Shown here: positions 6,802 to 12,868 of the stretch, in pieces
Layout of the letters: every line of letters begins with the position of its first letter
How positions within the stretch are numbered: the stretch's first letter is position 1
Assembly: GCA_024231375.1 (NCBI GenBank)
Contig: JAAEQP010001588.1
Span: 1-12,868 of the forward strand
Direction of reading: 5' to 3'
Length of the DNA: 12,868 nt
Source of the DNA: a bacterium
Lineage (GTDB): Bacteria > Hydrogenedentota > Hydrogenedentia > Hydrogenedentiales > SLHB01
Notes under the pieces: generated by a model
Database searches by the model: none
The model's input: only the letters and a program-made list of their open reading frames with translations
Told to the model about the DNA's origin: nothing
Translations under genes and position numbers: made by a program

Positions 6802-9800
6802 AGCGATCGCTGCCTGCCATCGCGCTGAAGCGGCCGATTACGGTGATCATGTTGGTCATCACCGTGATGGGGTTGGGCTGGATTGCGTATACGAAGATAC
6901 CGCTCGAGTTCATCCCGCGGATCGATCTGCCGTTCATTCGTTGCTATATCCCGTACATGGGCGCCACCCCCGCCCAGGTGGAGAACGACGTAGCCATTCC
7001 CGCCGAGGGCGAGTTCCGGACCGTGTCCCAGTTGAAACGGATCACGACGCGTTCGGACATGAACGGATGCGACGTGACCATGATGTTCGAGTGGAATTCG
7101 GATCTGAACGCGGCCACGGCAGACCTGCGCGACCGCATCGAACGCCTCAAACTCATTCTCCCGGACGAAATCGAACGGCTTTTCATTCGCAAGTTCAGTT
7201 CCTCGTCACTGCCAATCATGGCGTTCGCTCTCGGGCGGAAGGGCGACGCGGAGGAGTTCACGCACCTCGTGCGCACGGTCCTTCAGCCGAGGCTGACGCG
7301 CATCGACGGCGTGGCGGATGTGTCGGTATTCGGTACGCCTCAGAAGGAGGTGCTGATCGAATTCGACCAGAACCGGCTGCGCAGCCGCCACCTCAGTCTG
7401 TATCAGGTCGTGACCGCATTGCAGACGAGCAGCGTCAATGTGTCGGTAGGCGAACTGGAGGACGGCCACACGAAATACTTCGTGCGCGCGTCGGACGAAT
7501 TCACCACGCCGGAAGAGTTGGCACAGCTTGTGGTGGGACCGGACGCACTTCGCCTCCGTGACGTGGCGGACGTGGGCTACCGGTCGCGCGAGCGGGAGAC
7601 CCATTTCGCCATCGACGGCAACACGGGCACGTTCATCCTGATCCGGAAGGAATCGGAGTCCAACACCATCAACACGTGCGCCGCGGTACACGAGGTTTTG
7701 GACGGGCTGAAGGAAGACCTGCTCTTCAAGGACACGGACCGATTCATGTTCATGGATCAGGGAGAGCTGATCACCAACGCCTTGGACGGGCTGAAGCTGG
7801 CCGGCAAGTACGGCGGGTCGTTGGCTCTGCTGGTGCTGTTCCTGTTCCTTCGACGGGTACGGCCGACCATCATGGTGGCGTTGGCGATTCCCTCGTCGCT
7901 GGTGGTGTCGTTGGTATTCATGTTCTTTGCGGGCATGACGCTGAATATTGTGACCATGATCTCGATGATCATTGCGGTCGGTATGTTGGTGGACAACTCC
8001 ATCGTGGTGATGGAGAACATCTACCGGTACAACGAAATGGGGTATGCGCCGGCTGAAAGCGCCAAGCGGGGCGCGTCCGAGGTGGGGTTGGCGATTACCG
8101 CGGCCACCTTGACGACCGTCGTGGTCTTCATCCCGATTCTGTATCTGGAATCGGGCGAGATGTCGAATTACATGAAGCTGTTCGCGGCGCCGGTGACCGT
8201 GGCCCTGGCTGCGAGCCTGGTGATTGCGTTGACCGTGATGCCGCTCGCGGCGAGCCATATGCGGCCGAGGAACGAGTTGTGGGCGGCGCGCAAGATGAAT
8301 GTCCTGGCCACGACCCCGGGCCGTCATATGTGGATCGTGAACCTGGCGATAGGAGGCTGGAAATTCTGCAAGGCCGTTGCGAACGCGATGCGGGGGCGAT
8401 TCTCCGGCGCGCACCAATGGTGTCTGGCCTGGGCCATACACTGGCGCCTGGCCACGGTCGGCGTGCTGGCCATCGTGGGGATCGTGACGATCGCCGTGCC
8501 CATGCGGATGATGAAGCGGCAGTCCGAGCCTACGGTGGACACGCGCGAGGTCGAACTGGATATCGAACTGGACCAGAATTTCGATCCGGACCAGCTTGAG
8601 GGGTTCTTCGAGATGGTCGGGGGCGTGATCGACGACCAGCGCGAGGAACTGGGCATCAAGAATGTCTTCAACCACTACAGCAAGACCGGCGGATCGTTCT
8701 ACATCTATCTCGATACGGACGACGACCTGCCTCCGGGCGCGGAGTTTCCCTTCACCACGAAGGAAGTGCGCGAGATCCTGTGGCAACGGATGCCCACCAA
8801 TACGCCGGGCGCCGAGTTTCAGTTCTCCATCGCCGAGGCCAGCGAAGGGTCGAAACTGGGATTCGCCGTGCGCATGCGCGGCGACGATGCGGATGTGTTG
8901 AATACGTACGCGGACCGGTTCCGGGAACTGCTGGCCCAGATCGACAATGTGCGCGAAGTGAAGGCAGATGTCGAGCGTGAGGAGCAGGAAGTCCAGATCA
9001 AGATCAACGATACGTTAGCCGAGCAGGCGGGGGTCAGCCCGTTCGTGATCGCTCGAACGGTCGATTTCGCGTTGCGCGGCACGAGGCTGACGTACCTGAA
9101 GCAGAGTGGACGCGAGATTCCGGTGTGGGCGCAGTTTCGCGAGGAGGACCGCAAGACCAAGGCCAATCTGGACAATGTGGGTATCTTGACCCAGACCGGT
9201 GAACTCGTGCCGGTGAACCGCCTCGTGGATTATGGGAAGGCGAAGAGCGCGAAGTCCATCAACCGGGTCGACGGCAAGAATGTGGTGACGGTGCTGGCCA
9301 AGACGTATAGCGCGGACCTGAGCGGCGTGATGCGGGACTTGCGGCTGCTCATCGATCAGTTTGAGATGCCCGCCGGCTACACGGTTCAACTCGGGGACGA
9401 ACTCCTCGATATGGAATCGGACATGAGCAACTTCGTGACGGCGCTGGTGATGGCCGTTATCCTGATCTACCTGGTCATGGGCGCGTTGTTCGAGTCCTAC
9501 CTGCTGCCCCTGTCGATCCTCACCACCGTGCCGCTTGCCGGCATCGGGGTGCTGTGGGCCATGTATCTGACGGGTACGGCGGTGGACACGATCGCGCTCA
9601 TCGGATCGATCCTGATGGTGGGCATCATCGTCAACAACGGCATCGTGATCGTTGACCACGTGAACCAGTTGCGTCGGGGCGGCATGGAGCGGCGGCGCGC
9701 CATCTTGCAGGCCGGCCGCGACCGGTTCCGGCCGGTGATGATGACCGCGTCCACCACCATCCTGGGTTGTGTTCCGCTGGCCGTCGGCGGCAAGATGGCG

Positions 9801-9980
9801 GGTGAAGTGGAGTTCGGCAGCCTCGGCGTGGCCCTGATCGGGGGGCTCACGGTGGGTACGCTGCTTACCCTGTTCATCGTGCCGGTGTTCTACACGCTGA
9901 TCGACGATTTCAGGATGTGGTTCCGCGACTTCTTTTCCAGCCTGGCCCGGAGCCTGACCGCTGGTATCGCGAAAGGGTAA
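6798..9980 (+). CDS. RND efflux permease, second subunit
   Basis: At 1060 residues this has normal RND length and is clearly different in sequence from the preceding permease. It should be an inner-membrane, proton-driven exporter with 12 membrane helices and two large periplasmic loops. TM1 lies at about 12-31 (RPITVIMLVITVMGLGW). TM4 carries GMLVDNSIVVMEN with Asp399 and Asn400. TM10 carries GIIVNNGIVIVDH with Asn946 and Asn947 in place of the AcrB Lys-Asn pair. The TM6-TM7 linker is short. Its ATG overlaps the upstream stop by four bases, which implies translational coupling and matched amounts of the two permeases. Tandem permeases behind one adaptor recall MdtBC, where both take part in one trimer; that stoichiometry is inference here. 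Substrate unknown. Confidence 0.92.
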   Translation: MKRSLPAIALKRPITVIMLVITVMGLGWIAYTKIPLEFIPRIDLPFIRCYIPYMGATPAQVENDVAIPAEGEFRTVSQLKRITTRSDMNGCDVTMMFEWNSDLNAATADLRDRIERLKLILPDEIERLFIRKFSSSSLPIMAFALGRKGDAEEFTHLVRTVLQPRLTRIDGVADVSVFGTPQKEVLIEFDQNRLRSRHLSLYQVVTALQTSSVNVSVGELEDGHTKYFVRASDEFTTPEELAQLVVGPDALRLRDVADVGYRSRERETHFAIDGNTGTFILIRKESESNTINTCAAVHEVLDGLKEDLLFKDTDRFMFMDQGELITNALDGLKLAGKYGGSLALLVLFLFLRRVRPTIMVALAIPSSLVVSLVFMFFAGMTLNIVTMISMIIAVGMLVDNSIVVMENIYRYNEMGYAPAESAKRGASEVGLAITAATLTTVVVFIPILYLESGEMSNYMKLFAAPVTVALAASLVIALTVMPLAASHMRPRNELWAARKMNVLATTPGRHMWIVNLAIGGWKFCKAVANAMRGRFSGAHQWCLAWAIHWRLATVGVLAIVGIVTIAVPMRMMKRQSEPTVDTREVELDIELDQNFDPDQLEGFFEMVGGVIDDQREELGIKNVFNHYSKTGGSFYIYLDTDDDLPPGAEFPFTTKEVREILWQRMPTNTPGAEFQFSIAEASEGSKLGFAVRMRGDDADVLNTYADRFRELLAQIDNVREVKADVEREEQEVQIKINDTLAEQAGVSPFVIARTVDFALRGTRLTYLKQSGREIPVWAQFREEDRKTKANLDNVGILTQTGELVPVNRLVDYGKAKSAKSINRVDGKNVVTVLAKTYSADLSGVMRDLRLLIDQFEMPAGYTVQLGDELLDMESDMSNFVTALVMAVILIYLVMGALFESYLLPLSILTTVPLAGIGVLWAMYLTGTAVDTIALIGSILMVGIIVNNGIVIVDHVNQLRRGGMERRRAILQAGRDRFRPVMMTASTTILGCVPLAVGGKMAGEVEFGSLGVALIGGLTVGTLLTLFIVPVFYTLIDDFRMWFRDFFSSLARSLTAGIAKG

Positions 9981-9992
9981 CCCCTTTCCGCG
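9968..9992 (+). terminator. Hairpin across the stop codon of the second permease
   Basis: CGCGAAAGGG (9968-9977) pairs with CCC-TTT-C-CGCG (9982-9992) with one bulged C, and the TAA stop sits in the four-base loop. This is a 10-pair stem without a following T run, so it may protect the 3' end of the efflux mRNA or act with Rho rather than be an intrinsic terminator. Confidence 0.35.
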
Positions 9993-10085
9993 AATCGCGT
10001 TGGATGCCCTGGGACTAGGGATCGTCTCGACGACCCGCCCCGTGGCGTCTCTCGCCGATTGGCTCGTGCGGGAAAGGCGGTGAAG

Positions 10086-10115
10086 TTGCGCCGGAGTCCG
10101 GCAACATGCTACCAT
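10086..10115 (+). promoter_or_regulatory. Weak candidate promoter for tpiA
   Basis: TTGCGC (10086-10091) and TACCAT (10110-10115), 18 bases apart, fit -35 and -10 boxes poorly, but TG at 10107-10108 gives an extended -10. The spacer holds a small palindrome (GTTG, CCGG, CCGG, CAAC within 10085-10105). It lies about 70 bases before the tpiA start. The assignment is tentative, since sigma factor preferences in this lineage are unknown. Confidence 0.25.
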
Positions 10116-10172
10116 TCCACTTCGTTTTGCACCTTGGCTTTGAACCCGATTCCGATCGTTCCAGGGAACGAC

Positions 10173-10179
10173 AAGGGGG
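10173..10179 (+). promoter_or_regulatory. Ribosome binding site that sets the tpiA GTG start
   Basis: AAGGGGG lies 4 bases before the GTG at 10184. An in-frame ATG at 10106 would add 26 residues without family similarity and has no such site. Confidence 0.75.
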
Positions 10180-10183
10180 TACC

Positions 10184-10945
10184 GTGAGAAAACCGCTGAT
10201 TGCTGGTAACTGGAAGATGAACAAGCTTGTCGGCGAGGCCGTCGCGACGGTGAATGAGCTGAAGCCGCTTGTGGCCGGCGTAGCGGACGTCGACATTGTC
10301 GTGTGCCCCGTGTTCACCGCGTTGTATGCGGTCGGTGAGGCCCTGAAGGGCTCGAACATCGAGATGGGTGGACAGAACTCGTACGTGAAGGAAAGCGGCG
10401 CGTATACGGGCGAGCTTTCGCCGCAGATGCTGGCCGATGTGGGCTGCGCCTGGACCATTCTGGGCCACAGCGAGCGGCGTCAGTATTTCGAAGAAAGCGA
10501 CGAGTTCCTGAACGAAAAGCTGAAGTTCGCGCTGGCGTCGGGGCTGAAGGTCATGTTTTGCATCGGGGAGACGTTGGAGGAGCGCGAAGGCGGCAAGATG
10601 AACGACGTGCTGATCCGCCAGGTGACCAACGGGTTGCAGGGCTTGGCCGAGGCCGATTTTGAGAAGGTCGCCGTGGCGTACGAGCCCGTTTGGGCCATCG
10701 GTACGGGCGTGACGGCTTCTCCTGAGCAGGCCGAGGACGCGCACGCGTTTGTGCGGACCCTTGTTCGCGATCAATTCGGTGCAACCGTAGCAGACGGTTT
10801 GCGTATTCAATACGGTGGCAGTGTGAAGCCCGACAATGCGGCGGAACTGATGGGCCAAGAGGACGTAGACGGCGCCCTCGTTGGCGGCGCGGCCCTGAAG
10901 GCCGACAGTTTCGCGGGTATCGTTACGGCGTCCTCCGCCCAATAA
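10184..10945 (+). CDS. tpiA: Triosephosphate isomerase
   Basis: This cytoplasmic glycolytic enzyme interconverts dihydroxyacetone phosphate and glyceraldehyde 3-phosphate. From the GTG at 10184 it is 253 residues, the usual length for the family. All key motifs are intact: GNWKMN at 8-13 with Asn9 and Lys11, LGHSERR with catalytic His95, YEPVWAIGTG with catalytic Glu167 leading into the phosphate-gripping loop 6, YGGSVKP, and the C-terminal GALVGGAAL phosphate-binding segment. The catalytic numbering matches the classical enzymes almost exactly, which supports the GTG start over the upstream ATG. secG begins 13 bases after the stop, and its ribosome site overlaps the tpiA stop codon, so the two are probably co-transcribed. 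A tpiA-secG pair, often preceded by pgk, is common in bacteria; pgk is absent here. Confidence 0.97.
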   Translation: MRKPLIAGNWKMNKLVGEAVATVNELKPLVAGVADVDIVVCPVFTALYAVGEALKGSNIEMGGQNSYVKESGAYTGELSPQMLADVGCAWTILGHSERRQYFEESDEFLNEKLKFALASGLKVMFCIGETLEEREGGKMNDVLIRQVTNGLQGLAEADFEKVAVAYEPVWAIGTGVTASPEQAEDAHAFVRTLVRDQFGATVADGLRIQYGGSVKPDNAAELMGQEDVDGALVGGAALKADSFAGIVTASSAQ

Positions 10946-10950
10946 AGAGG
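10944..10950 (+). promoter_or_regulatory. Ribosome binding site of secG, overlapping the tpiA stop
   Basis: AAAGAGG begins inside the TAA stop of tpiA and lies 8 bases before the secG ATG, consistent with coupled translation. Confidence 0.7.
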
Positions 10951-10958
10951 TCTTAGTC

Positions 10959-11447
10959 ATGTTCTGGACGACACTGTGGTGGCTGATGTTCGTGGTGTAC
11001 CTTGTGTCATGTCTCGGTCTGATCCTGATCGTGCTGATGCAGAAGGGCAAGGGATCCGGTTTCGCGGGCGCATTCGGCATCGGGCCGGGATCGGAGACCG
11101 TGTTCGGTCCCCGTATGAGCAGAAGCTTGCCTGTGAAGATGACCTATATCATGGCTGGGTGTTTCCTGGTCTTGGCCATGCTGATGACGATCGTGTCGGG
11201 CAGGATCAAGGGCGGAATCGCCCCGGACAAGGTCGAAGTGACCGAGGAAATGGCCGCGGCTCAAGCGAATCAAGAGAAGATCGACTCCGGTCTGGACGCG
11301 CTCGGTGTCGGCCAGGCCGAGGTCCCCGAGGACGAGGAGTCCGACGCTACGGGTGCAGAGGATGATGGAAGTGCCGATGCCCCGGCTCCGGCGGATGCCG
11401 CGGAGACAGGCACCGAGGAGGCGCCGGCTCCCGCCGAAGGGAACTAG
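10959..11447 (+). CDS. secG: SecG, preprotein translocase subunit, with long acidic tail
   Basis: SecG is the small helper subunit of the SecYEG channel and eases SecA-driven protein export across the inner membrane. The 162-residue product has the two family helices, about 6-27 and 61-80. Between them is the conserved glycine-rich stretch LMQKGKGSGFAGAFG, then the SETVFG motif. Typical SecG proteins are about 75 to 110 residues long. The excess is a C-terminal tail (about 85-162) rich in Ala, Glu, Asp and Pro that ends in APAPAEGN. The family places both ends of SecG outside the cytoplasm, so this tail should lie in the periplasm. It follows tpiA by 13 bases and is followed by a strong terminator at 11491. 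The SecG call is confident; the tail's role is unknown. Confidence 0.93.
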   Translation: MFWTTLWWLMFVVYLVSCLGLILIVLMQKGKGSGFAGAFGIGPGSETVFGPRMSRSLPVKMTYIMAGCFLVLAMLMTIVSGRIKGGIAPDKVEVTEEMAAAQANQEKIDSGLDALGVGQAEVPEDEESDATGAEDDGSADAPAPADAAETGTEEAPAPAEGN

Positions 11448-11490
11448 GTGCAGAGCGGGCGCGTGAGCCCCTTCCAATGACCGAATACCT

Positions 11491-11525
11491 CCGGCCCAAG
11501 GCGCTAGACGACTTGGGCCGGTTTT
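11491..11525 (+). terminator. Rho-independent terminator after tpiA-secG
   Basis: A perfect 10-pair stem, CCGGCCCAAG (11491-11500) with CTTGGGCCGG (11512-11521), encloses an 11-base loop and is followed by TTTT (11522-11525) then CT. It lies 43 bases after the secG stop and ends only 31 bases before the murA start, leaving little space for a separate murA promoter. Confidence 0.88.
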
Positions 11526-11545
11526 CTATGTGCCGGCATGATGAC

Positions 11546-11550
11546 AGGAG
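11546..11550 (+). promoter_or_regulatory. Ribosome binding site that sets the murA TTG start
   Basis: AGGAG lies 6 bases before TTG at 11557. The nearby ATGs at 11538 and 11541 are in another frame, so TTG is the only well-placed start. Confidence 0.75.
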
Positions 11551-11556
11551 ATACCA

Positions 11557-12807
11557 TTGGACAAGATCCTGGTTCGCGGTGGACGTCCTCTCAAGGGGTC
11601 AGTGCAGATTCGGGGGGCTAAGAATTCGACGCTGCCGTTGATGGCCGCGTCGATTCTGGCGGAGAGCCCGTGCACCCTCCACAACATCCCCTGTCTGCAT
11701 GACACGTTCGCGATGGACAAGATCCTGGCGTCGCTGGGCATGACCATCGACTTCACGGGCCGGTACATGACGCTGGATGGCACGACGATCGCGTCGCAGA
11801 CGGCATCGTACGAGCTGGTGCGCAAGATGCGTGCGTCGTTTTTCGTGCTTGGTCCGTTGCTGGGCCGGTTTGGCAAGGCGAAGGTGTCGTTGCCGGGCGG
11901 TTGCGCTATCGGTACGCGGCCCGTAGACATCCATCTGAAGGGGCTGGAAGCGCTGGGCGTCTCGATCGCCATCGAGGACGGCTATGTCATCGCGGAAGGG
12001 AAGCTGAAGGGGGCCGACATTGCCCTGGATTTCCCGAGCGTGGGCGCGACCGAGAACATCATGATGGCGGCGTGCCGGGCGGACGGGGTGACCCGGCTGA
12101 GCAACGGCGCGCGCGAGCCGGAGATTGCCGATCTGGCTGCGTTTCTGAACAAGATGGGTGCGCAAATCTCCGGGGCGGGCACGGACCTTATCACCATCGT
12201 CGGCGTGGACGAGTTGCAGGGCGCGGAGCACACAGTCATCGCGGACCGCATCGAGGCGGGCACGTTTCTGCTTGCGGGCGTGGCGACTCACGGGGACGTG
12301 ACGGTCCTGGGCGTGGACGCAGACCTGTTGCCGGCGTTTCTGCCGAAGCTGCGCGAGACGGGCGCGGAAGTGGAGACCCAAGGCAATCGCATCCGTGCGC
12401 GCGCCACGAACGGCTTCAAGGCGGTGGATGTGACCACCCAACCTTTCCCAGGGTTCCCCACGGACTTGCAGGCGCAGATGATGACCATGCTGTGCGTAGC
12501 CGACGGCACCAGTGTGATCAAGGAAACGGTGTTCGAGAACCGGTTCATGCAGGTGGCGGAACTGACGCGGATGGGTGCGGATATCGACCTGGAAGGCAAC
12601 TCGGCCATCGTGCGCGGGGTCGACGCGTTGAGCGGGGCGCCGGTGATGGCGTCGGACCTGCGAGCCAGCGCGGCCCTCGTGATCGCGGGACTGATTGCCG
12701 GGAAAGGCGAGACGGCCGTCGCGCGTGTGTATCATATCGACCGCGGGTACGAACGGATCGAGGAACGGCTCGCGGCGCTGGGCGCTGATATCGAGCGGGT
12801 GCGGTAG
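11557..12807 (+). CDS. murA: UDP-N-acetylglucosamine 1-carboxyvinyltransferase (MurA)
   Basis: MurA transfers enolpyruvate from phosphoenolpyruvate to UDP-GlcNAc in the cytoplasm, the first committed step of peptidoglycan synthesis. The protein is 416 residues from a TTG start, matching the usual length of about 420. Recognisable residues are Lys22-Asn23 in RGAKNS, the loop LPGGCAIG with Cys116 (the catalytic cysteine that fosfomycin alkylates), RPVDIHLKGLEALG after it, Asp303 in PTDLQAQ, and Arg396 in HIDRGYERIEERL. All are intact. Presence of the Cys, rather than the Asp found in some resistant lineages, predicts that the enzyme itself is fosfomycin-sensitive. It stands behind the secG terminator, so it is either expressed by read-through or from a very close promoter. 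Function is confident. Confidence 0.97.
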   Translation: MDKILVRGGRPLKGSVQIRGAKNSTLPLMAASILAESPCTLHNIPCLHDTFAMDKILASLGMTIDFTGRYMTLDGTTIASQTASYELVRKMRASFFVLGPLLGRFGKAKVSLPGGCAIGTRPVDIHLKGLEALGVSIAIEDGYVIAEGKLKGADIALDFPSVGATENIMMAACRADGVTRLSNGAREPEIADLAAFLNKMGAQISGAGTDLITIVGVDELQGAEHTVIADRIEAGTFLLAGVATHGDVTVLGVDADLLPAFLPKLRETGAEVETQGNRIRARATNGFKAVDVTTQPFPGFPTDLQAQMMTMLCVADGTSVIKETVFENRFMQVAELTRMGADIDLEGNSAIVRGVDALSGAPVMASDLRASAALVIAGLIAGKGETAVARVYHIDRGYERIEERLAALGADIERVR

Positions 12808-12828
12808 CGGATCCCGTTTGGGAGAAGA

Positions 12829-12868
12829 CCCCTCACCCTGCCCTCTCCCGCTGGGAGAGGGTAAGAGG
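12829..12868. repeat. Palindromic intergenic repeat, cut by the window end
   Basis: After the murA stop, a tract beginning CCCCTCACCCTG leads into the perfect inverted repeat CCCTCTCCC (12841-12849) and GGGAGAGGG (12853-12861) around a three-base GCT loop, then TAAGAGG to the window end. This form closely resembles the CCCTCACCC...CCCTCTCCC palindromic repeats found scattered between genes in many GC-rich bacteria. It could also end murA transcription, but no T run is visible. Confidence 0.6.

Noticed and set aside
10106..10183. Upstream ATG start for tpiA
   Set aside because: It would add 26 residues unlike any isomerase. The GTG at 10184 has a strong ribosome site and gives the expected catalytic numbering.
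11513..11542. Possible murA promoter (TTGGGC, 18 bases, CATGAT)
   Set aside because: It overlaps the terminator stem, matches the consensus poorly, and would leave almost no leader before the ribosome site.
1..12868. CRISPR arrays, tRNA or rRNA genes, insertion sequences, toxin-antitoxin or phage genes
   Set aside because: I found no direct-repeat arrays, tRNA-like folds, transposase or integrase motifs, or defence-type proteins on either strand.

Overview
The window is a GC-rich stretch, all of it read from the plus strand, from a Gram-negative-type bacterium. A periplasmic adaptor, two RND permeases and a peptidoglycan precursor enzyme imply inner and outer membranes and a murein wall. Non-ATG starts (GTG for tpiA, TTG for murA), long Ala/Glu-rich acidic segments and the gene mix suggest an uncultured, non-proteobacterial lineage, perhaps PVC-related or Hydrogenedentota-like. 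That placement is inference and weak.

Layout. Positions 1-260 hold no gene but contain a striking nested palindrome (114-198). Next is a GH130-family glycoside phosphorylase (261-1241) with a candidate terminator behind it. A 390-base non-coding gap follows. Then comes an efflux operon: a periplasmic adaptor (1632-2978), a very large RND permease (3031-6801) and a second, normal-sized RND permease (6798-9980), the last two joined by an ATGA overlap. No outer-membrane channel gene is present. After a 203-base gap come tpiA (10184-10945) and secG (10959-11447), 13 bases apart and so probably co-transcribed. A clear rho-independent terminator (11491-11525) lies just before murA (11557-12807). 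The window ends inside a palindromic intergenic repeat.

How the parts work together. The three efflux genes should build one trans-envelope pump: two non-identical permeases, possibly a heteromeric trimer as in MdtBC, joined by the adaptor to a TolC-like channel encoded elsewhere. tpiA (glycolysis), secG (protein export) and murA (first committed step of peptidoglycan synthesis) are housekeeping genes. The GH130 enzyme would recover a sugar 1-phosphate from a beta-mannoside or similar glycan.

I do not see a clearly new biological system. The least ordinary observations are the roughly 200-residue TM6-TM7 linker of the first permease, which appears to add several membrane segments; the 51-residue acidic linker inside the adaptor; and the nested palindrome upstream of the phosphorylase gene.
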